A DNA stretch of 64,000 nt, taken from assembly GCA_021397835.1 (NCBI GenBank), contig JAJFZO010000609.1, positions 12,960,001-13,024,000 of the forward strand, given 5' to 3'. Source of the DNA: Moringa oleifera (lineage: Eukaryota; Streptophyta; Magnoliopsida; Brassicales; Moringaceae). The position numbers and the translations under genes are program-made. Positions 24,747 through 35,851 of this stretch are shown here, one piece after another; positions within the stretch are counted from its first letter, which is position 1; each line of letters starts with the position of its first letter. The notes below the pieces were generated by a model. That model was not told where the DNA came from. It made no database searches and saw only the letters and a program-made list of their open reading frames with translations.

Positions 24747-27700
24747 ATGGAGCACGAGCGAGTCAAGAAACGGCCTCGGCTTACATGGGACGTTGCGCCA
24801 TCTGAAACAGAGGTTGGTCCTCTCTTGGAGGTTTGAGAATTATTAGGGTCTGCAAGAGGTCACAGCAAATTGCAGTTGAGAGATGGAAACGAAACTTTTT
24901 TTGGTTTAACTTCTTTTAGGGGGTCTATATCAAATGGGTATTCCAAGTGTCGGTCTTGATGAACTGACATGGGTTGATCGTCGTTTTGTTGGCTTGGGTC
25001 TTTTTGTAGGCGCAAACGGTTCCGAAGATGGGGAATGAAATAGCTACGAGGCATTTGTCCCCCCCTCGACGGGATGATGATAGGGAGGGGCATTATGTGT
25101 TTAATCTTGGCGAGAATCTTACTCCTAGATGTGAGTTTTTTTAAGCATAATTTCACTTTTCCTTTTATAGGTTCTTTTTGACTATTGAGTTTTAGCTGTT
25201 ATCTTGGTGAATTGAGAACTGGAGGGAGACAGATGTTGTTATGAGGTTTTGTTGCAATTAGGAATAGAGCATTATATTATTGGCATCAAAATTGAATATT
25301 TTCTGTTGCAAGCTCTTGTTGATGGCATACATGATGCTTTGTGAAAATTTGTTCGAAATGAACACTTGGATTGATACACTTCATTAAATGCTTTTGTTTG
25401 TTTATGTTCATAATTATGCTTCCAATCATGCTAGATAATATTCATATTTCTCAATGGTATCAGACTTTTGGGATCTTTCTTTCACATGTCTAAGCATTAT
25501 CTGCATTCAGCTAAGTTATCACCCAAACATTTACTTCTTATACAGGTTATTTTTGTCTGGAAGTGTTTTATCTGACAAGAAACTTATCTTTGATGTTTAT
25601 GTCTTAACAGATAAAATACTTAGCAAGATGGGGGAAGGTTAGCTGCAAGTTCCTGGTGTCTTCAGGATATTTTAATTTTGTGATTCTGCTTGTGCCATTC
25701 AGCAAGTTGCTGGTGTTGTAGGCACATTTGGCCGAGTTTTGGAATGTTGGGACCGTCAAACAAGGGAGTATGTAGCAATCAAGGTTGTTCGAAGCATACG
25801 AAAATACCGTGATGCAGCAATGATTGAAGTTGATGTACTTCAACATCTTGCTAAGAATGATAAAGGCAGCTCAGGGTATTTATTTTACACTTTCTGGCTG
25901 ATGGAAAAGATGCAAATGTCTCCCTTTATATGTAATCCCAAAAGTTCTCTTTGTTGGTTCCTTTTTGCAGCTGTGTACGGATACAAAACTGGTTTGATTA
26001 CCGCAATCACATTTGTATCGTAAGTAGTCCATCAAACTTATGTGAAATGCTACTTGTTACTTAATCCTGCTTTTGGTCATGAAAGTATGATATTATTAGT
26101 TATATTGTATTAATTTTTGGACAAGATCCTCTTCTTTTCCTGGGCCATATTTCCATCTTATTATTCCGTGTTTGTTCTTGGTGGTTAGAGGGCACTCGGT
26201 TGTTGAAGGTGACTGTTGCTAGATCTGCAGGGACCTTTTCCCCCTATTACTATCTTATGTTTCTATTAGCGATTTAGTTAATTTAGTTCCCTATATAATA
26301 CTAGATGAATAGATATGTTAGATTCGACACTTTTCTTACAGATTATCCATAAGGACTTCATTCACGAAACTGGGAACTAAATGAAAACCTTCCTTTGAAT
26401 GCATTTCAATGGTGTTACCAGGTGTTTGAGAAGCTTGGACCAAGTTTATTTGATTTTCTAAAGAGAAATAAATACTGCCCATTTCCTGTGGATCTTGTTC
26501 GGGAATTTGGACGTCAGCTTTTGGAATCTGTAGCATGTGTGTGGATTGTTCTTGGCTCTTAATTATCCTCTTATCTTTCCCATCAACCATCTCTTTTCTC
26601 GGCCTGTTTTGCTTCTCCAGGAGCAGCATTGTGTTGCTTATGGTGTCTACTTTCCTTTTGATGTTTTGTATGTTTCTTTCATATCCGGCAGATATGCATG
26701 ATTTACGGTTAATTCACACTGACCTGAAGCCAGAAAATATACTTCTTGTGTCTTCTGAATGTATAAAGCTTCCTGGCTACAAGGTATTTGGCCTCATGTA
26801 ATTGAAAATTCATGCCATGTTTGATTTGGTTTTAGACTCAGTTGTAACATTAAACAAATGCTTGCAATGATACAGAGGAGTTCTTCAGATGAAACGCATT
26901 TCAGGTGCTTGCCAAAATCAAGTGCCATTAAGCTGATTGATTTTGGTAGTACTGCATTTGATAATCAGAATCATAGCTCCATTGTTTCAACAAGGCATTA
27001 CAGAGCCCCTGAGGTTATTCTAGGTAACCAGTTTTTGTGTTGGCAAATAAGAATGTATTTCCTCTGTGGTTGCTTCTTAAGTGTTTTTTGTTCTTATGTC
27101 AAAGACACATAAGAATCTGGTAGTTTATCGTAGACCAGAGGAATGACAAGCTTAAGAAAAAGATAGGTTTTGGCTTCCATTAAGAGCTAATTGGGTTTTA
27201 ATTGCTAGAACTGCCTGGTTTGTGGTACAACATATACATTTTTTTCCCCCCATTTCTTTCTCAGATCGGATTTGATTTTGATCCATGTAGTGGATGTTTG
27301 TATCTGGTTATTTAGGTAATGTTATGAACCTATTTGTAGCCAAATCTTGCTGTGATTTATTACTCATTGCACCTGGATAAATTACGGAGATTTAGAGTAT
27401 TGAATTTTTGGCTATTGTTGGATATGCCCATTCTTCGTTAATTACTTCCTCAATGTGCCCTGTTGCCTTTGGTACCACATGCTTCCACAAAAGAGGGAGA
27501 AATTTTTTCTTGAGTTTTCTCCCTTAACTGTCTTGCCTTCATATTTGTCTGCAAGCTTCAGAGAGTTTATGTTAGCGATTGTGCCCTTCTTAATTATTAA
27601 AGTTCTTATCAAGCTGTCTTTGCTCTGATGATCATTTATTTTAGAATTAGCAACATAGTGCTTCAGTACTTTGTGTCCTTAATTTATATCTATATATGCT

Positions 27701-28537
27701 GAGCAAGAACTTGTTGAAACTTAGGCTTTTACATTCTTAACCTATTTTCTCACTTGTGGTCCGACACTTGTTTTCGCAGGTCTAGGATGGAGTTATCCGT
27801 GTGATTTATGGAGTGTTGGTTGCATACTGGTTGAACTGTGCTCGGTTAGTCATGCATCTCCTCATAGCCATTCTGCATTCTGGAACATCTTGTCTGATAT
27901 TTTTAAGCTGCGGAAATTTTGTTAGGGTGAAGCATTATTTCAGACGCATGAGAACTTGGAGCATTTGGCGATGATGGAGAGGGTATTGGGACCTCTGCCA
28001 GAGCATATGATCCAAAGAGCCAAGTAAGTTACTCTCAGAATTATGAAGGAAATCTGCACTTTCTTCAGTTATGGCACCCTTGACCAACAAATTGTGACAG
28101 ATACAGTTTTTTTTATGCAAAATAGAATAAATAAATTTAGAATCGATGAGATAAATTCAATCATGTGTTTTGCTACCGTGGTGTTATGTTCAGTCGAGGT
28201 GCTGAAAAGCATTTCAGGAGAGGGTCGAGGCTGAATTGGCCCGAGGGAGCAGTCTCCAGGGAGAGTATTAGGGCTGTGAAGAAGCTTGAACGACTAAAGG
28301 TAGTCTCTCACTTGTTCCCTTTTTTTACTGGGGCAAGGGGAGGGTATGAGGAAAAGCACTTTAGGTTTAGGCTCTGAGTGATGGAAATCATCTGTGCAGG
28401 ATATGGTATCAAAACATGTCGAGAGCTCAAGACACTCGCTTACAGATTTGTTGTATGGATTGTTGAAATATGATCCCTCTAAACGTCTCACAGCTCAGCA
28501 GGCTCTAAATCATCCGTTCTTCAAGAATCCAAGTTGA
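24747..28537 (+). CDS. AFC3: LAMMER-type dual-specificity kinase AFC3
   Basis: Twelve exons: 24747-24812, 25010-25130, 25611-25637, 25722-25875, 25971-26019, 26422-26536, 26692-26783, 26876-27023, 27780-27844, 27926-28023, 28194-28299, 28400-28537; 392 aa. Kinase motifs are complete: GEGTFG loop at about 70-75, VAIK lysine at 92, HTDLKPEN with catalytic Asp188, DFG at 230-232, and the signature EHLAMMER at 291-298. These kinases phosphorylate SR splicing factors in the nucleus. The N-terminus [15 protein letters not shown] and the length match AFC3 rather than AFC1 or AFC2, which have long Arg-rich N-termini. The first donor could also be after TTGGAG (24832), but the chosen one matches the Arabidopsis length. 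Exon 3 has only 27 nt. Confidence 0.93.
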
Positions 28538-29056
28538 GAAGCAGCATAATGAACATATGTTTTATAAAATCTGTCTGTGGAATGAACTGTTGGCTCAGAC
28601 AAGGAATTTTGAGTTTTGACATGCATTTGTAGAAATGCTAGTTTAATGATAAAATGTTTCTCGTGTTGTAAGTTTGCAAATGAACCATTGATTTTGTTTT
28701 TAATAATTATAATAGTAACAATGGCACAAGCTTTAAAAAGATTGGTGTGGTAGATCATAGCTTTGGATCATAAACCAAATGGTGCCAAAATTTATTTCCT
28801 GTTTACCAGTTGGAGTGAGCAGAGGGCTTGGTTTTTACGGTAGAAGAAGTAAATTAGAAACTAGAAACTCCAGGTAGTTCAGTCTTGCCCCTGAAGTGCT
28901 TGTAGCCACCACTTACAATGGCACTGCTGGAAATTTACATTCCCTAAGTGTTCCACTTTCGGTTCTTCCATTCTATAGATTTCCCTTGATGACTGATCTT
29001 CGGTAAAGTTGGGAAGACATGCTCAAACCTGCAAGCTAGCAGTCCTACTGAATTGA
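28538..29056. other. Convergent 3' regions of AFC3 and the DYW PPR gene
   Basis: The two genes end towards each other with 519 bp between stop codons. Both 3'UTRs must fit here, so overlap of the transcripts is possible. No other feature was seen. Confidence 0.6.
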
Positions 29057-31138
29057 TCACCAATAATCTCTGCATGAACACTCTCCACTGGAGAACCTGT
29101 GAAATCGGTTTGCATCTCTTATTATGAACACCACCTTCAAGATCTTAGATAAACCCTTAATGAATTCATGGCAATCCCCACAGACCCTCAAGTTCTTGAA
29201 AATCCGAATCAATCGTCCCTCTTGGCTCAGTCCACCAAGAACCAGAGCCAATCCAATCGCCAACTTCTCACTGTGAACTCTTAAGCTCTCCTCTTGCGAC
29301 TCCTCCTCTACATCATGCAATGCATACTTCAGTCCATAGGCATAACCTATTTCTTGTTTCATCCTCCTCTCCATTTCCTTCAACACTTCATGGATTTCGC
29401 TGGTAAGTGGATGTGTATCATCTCCACCATAGAAAAAGTGCACCTTCTTGTCAATCTCTACCCAACTACGCCCTGCCTCTTTCTTCAGCCCCTTTGCCTT
29501 AACTAATTCTCTTATTCTCTCACGCTCCTTCCAGCAACCAGCTTCTGCATAAATATTAGACATCATCACATAATTGACTGGATTATGACCATCCAGTCTC
29601 ATAAGGATCTCGCCAACTACCTTTGCTAATTCAACATCCTTCTGCACTCGACAAGCACCAAGCAGTGTCTGCCATATTGCGACATTTGGCTGCAAAGGCA
29701 TGGTGTCAATGAGAGCTTTAGCGTCCTTTAATCTCCCAGCTCGTCCCAGTAGATCAACCATACAAGCATAATGCTCTACTCTAGGCCTGATTCTACGGTC
29801 GTGACATAACCTTGCAAAGTATTCTTGACCTTCTTCAATGAGTCCAGAGTGGCTGCAGGCTGAGATAACGGCCAAGTAAGTCACATCATCAGGCTCAATG
29901 TCACTTAACAGCATTTTTTCAAAGAAATCAATTGCTGCTGTTCCAAGACCATGCTTCCCATAGCCAGTGATCATAACTGTCCAAGAAACTAAGTTCTTGA
30001 TTACCATTCTGCTGAAACATCTTTCTGCATCATCTATTAGTCCACACTTGAGATACATGTCCATAGTAGAATTGGACACTGATGTTTCCAGACCAGATGG
30101 GACTTTCGTGGCAAATCCATGGATTTGCTTGCCTTGCTCCACAAGAGCAAAATCAGCGAACACACCCATGAGGCTTGAGAGCGCAAACCCGTCAACTTCA
30201 TAGCTACTCTGTCTAAGCTGCCTGAACAAATCCATGGCCTCTGTCAAATTCCCATCTTGAGCATAACCCAGGATTAATGCACTCCAAGATATCACATTCT
30301 TTTCCTCAATGTGATTCAACACTCTTTGAGCTTCAACAAGTTTTCCACATTTCACATACAAATCAACAAGAGAACCTGCAATGGTTTCCTTAGCTGCACA
30401 AGGGAATCCACTTGTGATCAAGAAGCAATGCAGTTGCCTTCCACCTTGAATCATTCCAAGCCCACCACAAGCCTTCAACATACTTGTCAATGTGTACTCA
30501 TCCGGGACTTCCCCTTGCTCTTGCATCTTCTGAAACACAATAAGAGCTTTCTCACCATATCCTGCAAGTATGTATCCTGAAATCATTATATTCCAGCTTA
30601 TAATATTCTTAACCTGCACGTTTTGGAACATTTTTGCTGCTTCATTGATTCTTCCACACTTTGAGTACATGTTAATGATAGAGTTTCCCACTACAGGGAG
30701 CATCTCTAGTCCACTTTTCACACACGTACCATGAATTTGAATTCCAGCCTCAGGAACGCTTAGAAGCCCACATGTTTTCAGATTCATTGAAAAAGTGAAC
30801 TCATTCGGTTTAATACCAGACAATCCCATTTGGGAGAGTAAAGACAGTGATTCTTTGGGAGTTCCATTTAATATATGCCCACACATAAGAACTGTCCAAG
30901 AAACCACGTTTCTTGCAGGCATTCTGTCAAACACAGCACAAGCCATGTACATTTTATTACATTTTGCATACATGTCTATGAGACCATTGTTCAGCATCAA
31001 ATCGAGCCCAAGCCCCATTGTCAGTACAGCTCCATGAACCTGAATCCCTTGATCAACTAGTACATTCTTTGAACAGAACCTCAAAAGGTTAGCTAATCTT
31101 CGCGGCTCACTCACAGCCAAAAACGACAATCGGTTCAT
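29057..31138 (-). CDS. DYW-class PPR protein, At3g15130-like
   Basis: Single-exon gene of 693 aa. PLS-type PPR repeats run from about residue 12 to 540 with typical blocks (LIDMYAKC, NVVSWTVLMCGH, PNEFTFS). The E, E+ and complete DYW domains follow. The DYW deaminase-like signature is present: HSE at about 622-624, CGDCH at about 653-657, and a C-terminal CSCRDYW. Such proteins bind RNA and carry out C-to-U editing in mitochondria or plastids; the target here is unknown. From memory it aligns along its length with Arabidopsis At3g15130. The conserved alignment begins around residue 12, so the start codon at 31138 is constrained. The opposite-strand PPR gene begins 2 bp away. Confidence 0.93.
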   Translation of the reverse strand: MNRLSFLAVSEPRRLANLLRFCSKNVLVDQGIQVHGAVLTMGLGLDLMLNNGLIDMYAKCNKMYMACAVFDRMPARNVVSWTVLMCGHILNGTPKESLSLLSQMGLSGIKPNEFTFSMNLKTCGLLSVPEAGIQIHGTCVKSGLEMLPVVGNSIINMYSKCGRINEAAKMFQNVQVKNIISWNIMISGYILAGYGEKALIVFQKMQEQGEVPDEYTLTSMLKACGGLGMIQGGRQLHCFLITSGFPCAAKETIAGSLVDLYVKCGKLVEAQRVLNHIEEKNVISWSALILGYAQDGNLTEAMDLFRQLRQSSYEVDGFALSSLMGVFADFALVEQGKQIHGFATKVPSGLETSVSNSTMDMYLKCGLIDDAERCFSRMVIKNLVSWTVMITGYGKHGLGTAAIDFFEKMLLSDIEPDDVTYLAVISACSHSGLIEEGQEYFARLCHDRRIRPRVEHYACMVDLLGRAGRLKDAKALIDTMPLQPNVAIWQTLLGACRVQKDVELAKVVGEILMRLDGHNPVNYVMMSNIYAEAGCWKERERIRELVKAKGLKKEAGRSWVEIDKKVHFFYGGDDTHPLTSEIHEVLKEMERRMKQEIGYAYGLKYALHDVEEESQEESLRVHSEKLAIGLALVLGGLSQEGRLIRIFKNLRVCGDCHEFIKGLSKILKVVFIIRDANRFHRFSSGECSCRDYW

Positions 31139-31143
31139 TTATG
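31136..31143. promoter_or_regulatory. Two-base gap between divergent PPR start codons
   Basis: The plus strand reads CAT-TT-ATG: the minus-strand start codon (31138-31136), two T bases, then the plus-strand start codon (31141). There is no room for separate promoters or leaders, so each leader must lie in the neighbour's coding sequence. Confidence 0.85.
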
Positions 31144-32781
31144 GCAATGAGAATTGGTGCCTTGAAATTCAGAGAACTCGAAGATCTCTTTGCAACCCCG
31201 TTACAAAATTGTCTCAAGGTATCAGAACTCAAGAGAATTCATGCCTACGTAGTCAAGTACTCGCTATCACAGAGCAGTTTCTTGGTGACAAAAATGGTAG
31301 ATGTGTGCGACGACAGTGGGGAAGTGGAGTATGCAAGTTCGCTTTTCAAGCAAGTGACTAAGCCAAACGTGTTTTTGTACAATGCAATGGTTAGAACTTA
31401 CACGCATAACCATACATATAGCCTTGCAATCAGCATTTACAAGCAAATGCTTATATACCCAGAAGCTGAAAAACCCATTTTGCCTGACAGATTCACATTT
31501 CCATTTGCGATAAAATCATCAGCTGGGCTTATGTTTCACATTCTGGGAAAGCAAATCCATGGCCATGTCTGTAAATTCGGGCAGAAGGGTCACGTTCTGA
31601 CAGAGAATGCGCTTATAGACATGTACACGAAGTGTGACAATATAACAGACGCTCAAAAACTGTTCGAGGGAATGACTGAGAGAGATACAATATCTTGGAA
31701 CAGTCTCATTTCTGGGCATCTCAGATTGGGCCAGATGAGGACGGCAAGGGCTATGTTTGATAAAATGCCAAATAAGACTATTGTTTCTTGGACAGCAATG
31801 ATTTCAGGGTACGCACTAATAGGGTGTTACACAGAATCCTTGGATCTTTTCCGAGAAATGCATATGGTAGGCATTGAGCCTGATGAAATCAGTATTATAT
31901 CTGTCTTGCCTGCATGTGCGCACCTAGGAGCTCTTGAGCTTGGAAAATGGATACATACTTACTCTGACAGAACTGGGTTATTGAAGAAGACCAGTGTCTG
32001 TAATGCTCTCATGGAAATGTACGCGAAATGCGGTTGCATCAGTGAAGCGAACCAGTTGTTTGATCAGTTGAGTGAGAGTGAGAGAGACGTAATATCCTGG
32101 AGTACCATCATTGCAGGGCTAGCCAACCATGGGAAAGCTAGCAAAGCAATTGAAAAATTCCAACAAATGCAGGCATCAAGAATTGAACCTAATGGCATAA
32201 CATTTCTTGCTCTTCTGTCTGCTTGTGCGCATGCTGGCTTATGGAAAGACGGATCAATGTATTTCGACATTATGAAAAAGGATTACCAAATTGAACCAGA
32301 CGTCGAGCATTATGGTTGTCTAGTTGATCTTCTTGGCAGATCGGGACGGCTTGATCAGGCTCTTAATGTAATCCAGAAGATGCCAATGAAGCCAGATTCA
32401 AGGATATGGGGTTCGTTGCTAAGTTCTTGCAGGACTCATTGCAGCCTTGAGGTTGCTGTTATAGCAATGGAGCACCTTCAAGAGCTTGAGCCAGATGACA
32501 CGGGGAATTACGTTTTACTGTCTAATATTTATGCAGATCTAGGGATATGGGAGGGTGTCTCCAGATTGAGGAAACTTATAAGAACTAGAAGCATGAAGAA
32601 AACCCCTGGATGCAGCTTGATTGAGGTAAATAATGTGGTTCAAGAGTTTGTATCAGGTGATGATTCTAAAGAGTTTTCAAAAGAAATCTTTTTGATGCTA
32701 GAGCTTTTGGCTTTGAATCAAAACAGAACCAATGGCATGATAGAAAGCATGGCAGAGGGCACAGATGGGTATCTGTGTTGA
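31141..32781 (+). CDS. MEF21: E-class PPR protein, MEF21-like (At2g20540)
   Basis: Single-exon gene of 546 aa. The N-terminal half holds KIHAYVV-like and LSQSSFLVTKMVDVCDD blocks. PLS repeats follow (DTISWNSLISGH, IVSWTAMISGYALIGCY, GIEPDEISIISVLPACAHLG). The protein ends in an E/E+ extension (KKTPGCSLIEVNNVVQEF) without a DYW domain. It resembles Arabidopsis mitochondrial editing factor 21 throughout, including these phrases as I recall them. Such E-class proteins specify an editing site and recruit a deaminase in trans. Similarity begins about residue 10, so translation must start at 31141 or at the second Met (31147). Orthology is likely but was not tested. Confidence 0.9.
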   Translation: MAMRIGALKFRELEDLFATPLQNCLKVSELKRIHAYVVKYSLSQSSFLVTKMVDVCDDSGEVEYASSLFKQVTKPNVFLYNAMVRTYTHNHTYSLAISIYKQMLIYPEAEKPILPDRFTFPFAIKSSAGLMFHILGKQIHGHVCKFGQKGHVLTENALIDMYTKCDNITDAQKLFEGMTERDTISWNSLISGHLRLGQMRTARAMFDKMPNKTIVSWTAMISGYALIGCYTESLDLFREMHMVGIEPDEISIISVLPACAHLGALELGKWIHTYSDRTGLLKKTSVCNALMEMYAKCGCISEANQLFDQLSESERDVISWSTIIAGLANHGKASKAIEKFQQMQASRIEPNGITFLALLSACAHAGLWKDGSMYFDIMKKDYQIEPDVEHYGCLVDLLGRSGRLDQALNVIQKMPMKPDSRIWGSLLSSCRTHCSLEVAVIAMEHLQELEPDDTGNYVLLSNIYADLGIWEGVSRLRKLIRTRSMKKTPGCSLIEVNNVVQEFVSGDDSKEFSKEIFLMLELLALNQNRTNGMIESMAEGTDGYLC

Positions 32782-33728
32782 AGGTTTGAGAAACCTGTAG
32801 GAAACGTTTGCACAATCAAAGCTATAAGATTTGCCTTAAGTTCATCTCATCAGAGTTCAAGTAGGTGATATTATCAGTGGGTATCCCCAGGGGATTTCCC
32901 CTTACTGAGGGGAAGGAAGGAGACATAACTTGGAAATCAATTTTACAGAACTCCTGAAAACTGAGTCAGAAGTTCTTCTGCATAGTCTGCTTCTATGCAC
33001 AAGAAGAAATGCTCTACAGCCCGCACTTTTTGTGATATCCAAAGATTCATTGCAGTCAAGCATTTCATTTTTGAATCTCTGTTCAGTCACTATGAATTAG
33101 ATCTTTTCAAACTTTTTAATATACTAATTAGATAGTCTTTACAATTGCCCTTTTACAATTGGTTTCAGGAACATTTTTTCCCATCGTGAAATCATCAGCA
33201 AAATTGTCATGCCTAATCTGATTATTTGGGCTCATCTTGGCAGATGAGGATCAGGGCTCTTAAAAGGAATGTTCATAAGTGTTAATCAGCCTAGTGCTGT
33301 AAAATGGCTTACAAGTGTAGGACATCTTTGTTTGCATTATTACTTATAACTGAGTTTGTTAAGCAAGTAGATGTGTTTTAACTTCCATTTGACACAACCT
33401 AGGAAGGGAAAATTATTTGCAAAGTCTACTGAATATAATGAAAACTGCCACGGTCCTGACCGGATTCTCATCTAATTTTAATATGAGGAGTTAATCAAGT
33501 GTATCATTCCACTCAGTTGTAACCTCAATACTGCAATTCAAAAAAAAAAAAAATGCAAAAAGAACCAATGACTCAGTTCTATGATCTTAAGTCCAAAATT
33601 AAATGTACAGAAAAGATTATTCAACAGCTTGAGAAATGATTATTCAACAGTTTGAGAAACTGACCAAGGCTGAGTTGCCTTTCATTCACCAGGGGCCAAA
33701 CCAATGGAGACCTTCACTAGCTGACTTG
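32782..33728. other. Convergent 3' regions of the MEF21-like gene and GET2
   Basis: The two genes end towards each other. The interval holds both 3'UTRs. A 14-base A-run at about 33540-33553 is the only simple repeat seen. No gene is supported. Confidence 0.55.
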
Positions 33729-35851
33729 CTATGTGAAGGAGATGCCACATACGATAACTATTGCATATACACTGACATCCATGAAAACAGCATCCATCAC
33801 CTTCTGCGTAAGCAAACATATCTCCAAAGCATTGCCCACTTGCTCAGCCAAGTCCTGTCTGTTGGATGGAGGAATCTTATTTTCTCCTCCGGTTGACTTC
33901 TTAGAACCTCCTTGATTATTGAAAATAAGTAGCCCAAGAACCACAGTCAGATTAGTCAGCAAAAGTAAGAAAAGAGGTCTAAAGCTTATTACGCTCTTTA
34001 TGGGGCTGCTGCCTAGGAGAGGAAATCCCAGATACGACAAAATGACCAGAAGAGCTACTGTTATAGAACAGAGAAAGCGTGTAAACTCTGAAATGGAAAT
34101 GGCAGCACTAATTTGATTTGGAGAGAAAAGTTTGGGTCTAAGTGTCCTAGGTTCAAGCACTTCACCGGTGCTCAAATGAGAAGTAGACGATGTTTGATCT
34201 ACCGATGAGAGCAGAGATGATTGTATATCGGCAATGGCTTCTGAACCAGGCGCTTTTAATGTTTGAATGCCCATCCCAGGATTAAGCAAAGGTGATTCTA
34301 CACTGCTTTCAAGAACAATCTTTCCAGCATCACCAACAGGATTGTGTTTCTCCAACATAGAACCAGAGGCTTCACCCACACCATCGGGACAAACTGCAAG
34401 AAGAAAAGGACTCATGAGCAAGACATGGCAACATAAAATTTCAATTCCACTAACACAGAGAACTTGGCAACTGTTACTAAATGTTTGCAACATGTCTCTT
34501 TCAACTCCCAACCCCAACCTCAGGCCTTCAGTGTCTACTCTAATTCCAAAGGATAAATATAAGCAGTGCCACATCCACCAATGCCCCTCTGAAAACGAAA
34601 CGGTAATACTCAGCTCAAAAAAACCAGCAGAAAAATCTTTTGAGAACTCTTATGCAGATCAAGAAACGAGCTAGAAACCATTCAAAAGAGTATATGGAAA
34701 TACCCAGTGATACCAACATTTCAACTCTGAACCAAATTCCAGTAACCTTATGTGTTTCACTTCCTTCGAGTTTAGAGTCAATCACTAAAAACACAGATCT
34801 TTTCATCATCATGACATATGGATCAGTCAGCTAAGCATATAAAACATACTGAAAATTTCCTTTTTCATCAAGGATAGCTACAATACCATAGACCACCTTT
34901 CAGGTGTAAACAAGAATTCCTTTTTTCACCAGAAATAAATATTATAAATAGCTATATTACAAATTTAGTGATAATATTAGCAACTTTCTCATTTCTTTAC
35001 TATCTATATTTGAACCTACTCTGCTCTTGACCAAGACACTAAGGCCAGCAACAACCCACCTCTAACTTCTCAACCCAACAAGGATGACTTAGACAAGTCA
35101 ACTTCCCCTGACCTTATTCCACAAACATTTCAGAGATGAGAGAAGGTAAAACATATGCACACCTTTGTTAGTTCGGGTCCAACTAACTAGCACCAACCGT
35201 CAAAATAGCCTAGTTCTTGCTTTTCGAAAACATAACTGTTACATGTCACAAAATTCCATTCACAAGTGCATTTTTCATTAGTCACTGCAAGATAACTATT
35301 GAAAACAAAAAGGACTTCCCTCATGATTCAAGATACATAGGAGATAAGCTTGATTATTTTTTCTTTTTTGTTCAGACCTATTATCATCTAATTAGGAAGT
35401 CGATTTCACAAAATCCTATAGATAGATAATTAAAAGAAACCATAACAACTTAGTTTCCAATACGCCGAGATCTAAATAGAATCCTTTGCTTAATTGAATT
35501 TTGGTTTTCCTGATTGCCTACCTTAGCTTCAAAATAACACAACCCACGTAATGCTGGAAAAACAGACCCGACATGACTGCAAGACAGAATACACAGCCCT
35601 TCTTCCCCGGGAGATTTTACCAAGAAACAAGTAGGATTTACAGAGAAAGAGAAGATACCAGTGGTTTGATCTGGGAGATGTCGGCCGTGGGAAACCAACG
35701 GCTGAGAAGAGTCAGTAAGGCTTTCATGTTGCAACGGAGACGGAGAAGAGGAAGAAGGGAGGCTTTCAATCCCACCGGTGATAAAGGCTAAGCGGTCGGA
35801 ACCTCTTTCCAAGATCTTTCTCCTCCTGCTTTCTCTACTGCTAGCAGCCAT
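33729..35851 (-). CDS. GET2: GET2/G1IP, ER receptor subunit for tail-anchored proteins
   Basis: Two exons on the minus strand: 35851-35659 and 34393-33729; 285 aa. The intron of 1265 bp has GT-AG ends and matching phase. The N-terminus MAASSRESRRRKILERGSDR is the basic cytosolic motif of GET2/CAML-type receptors, which contacts the GET3 ATPase. A low-complexity Ser-rich linker follows. Three hydrophobic spans near the C-terminus (FLCSITVALLVILSYLGF, FLLLLTNLTVVLGLLIF, VSVYAIVIVCGISF) fit the three-span GET2 topology. With GET1 it inserts tail-anchored proteins into the ER membrane. An in-frame ATG 30 bp upstream was not used because the family N-terminus starts at MAAS or nearby. Confidence 0.82.
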
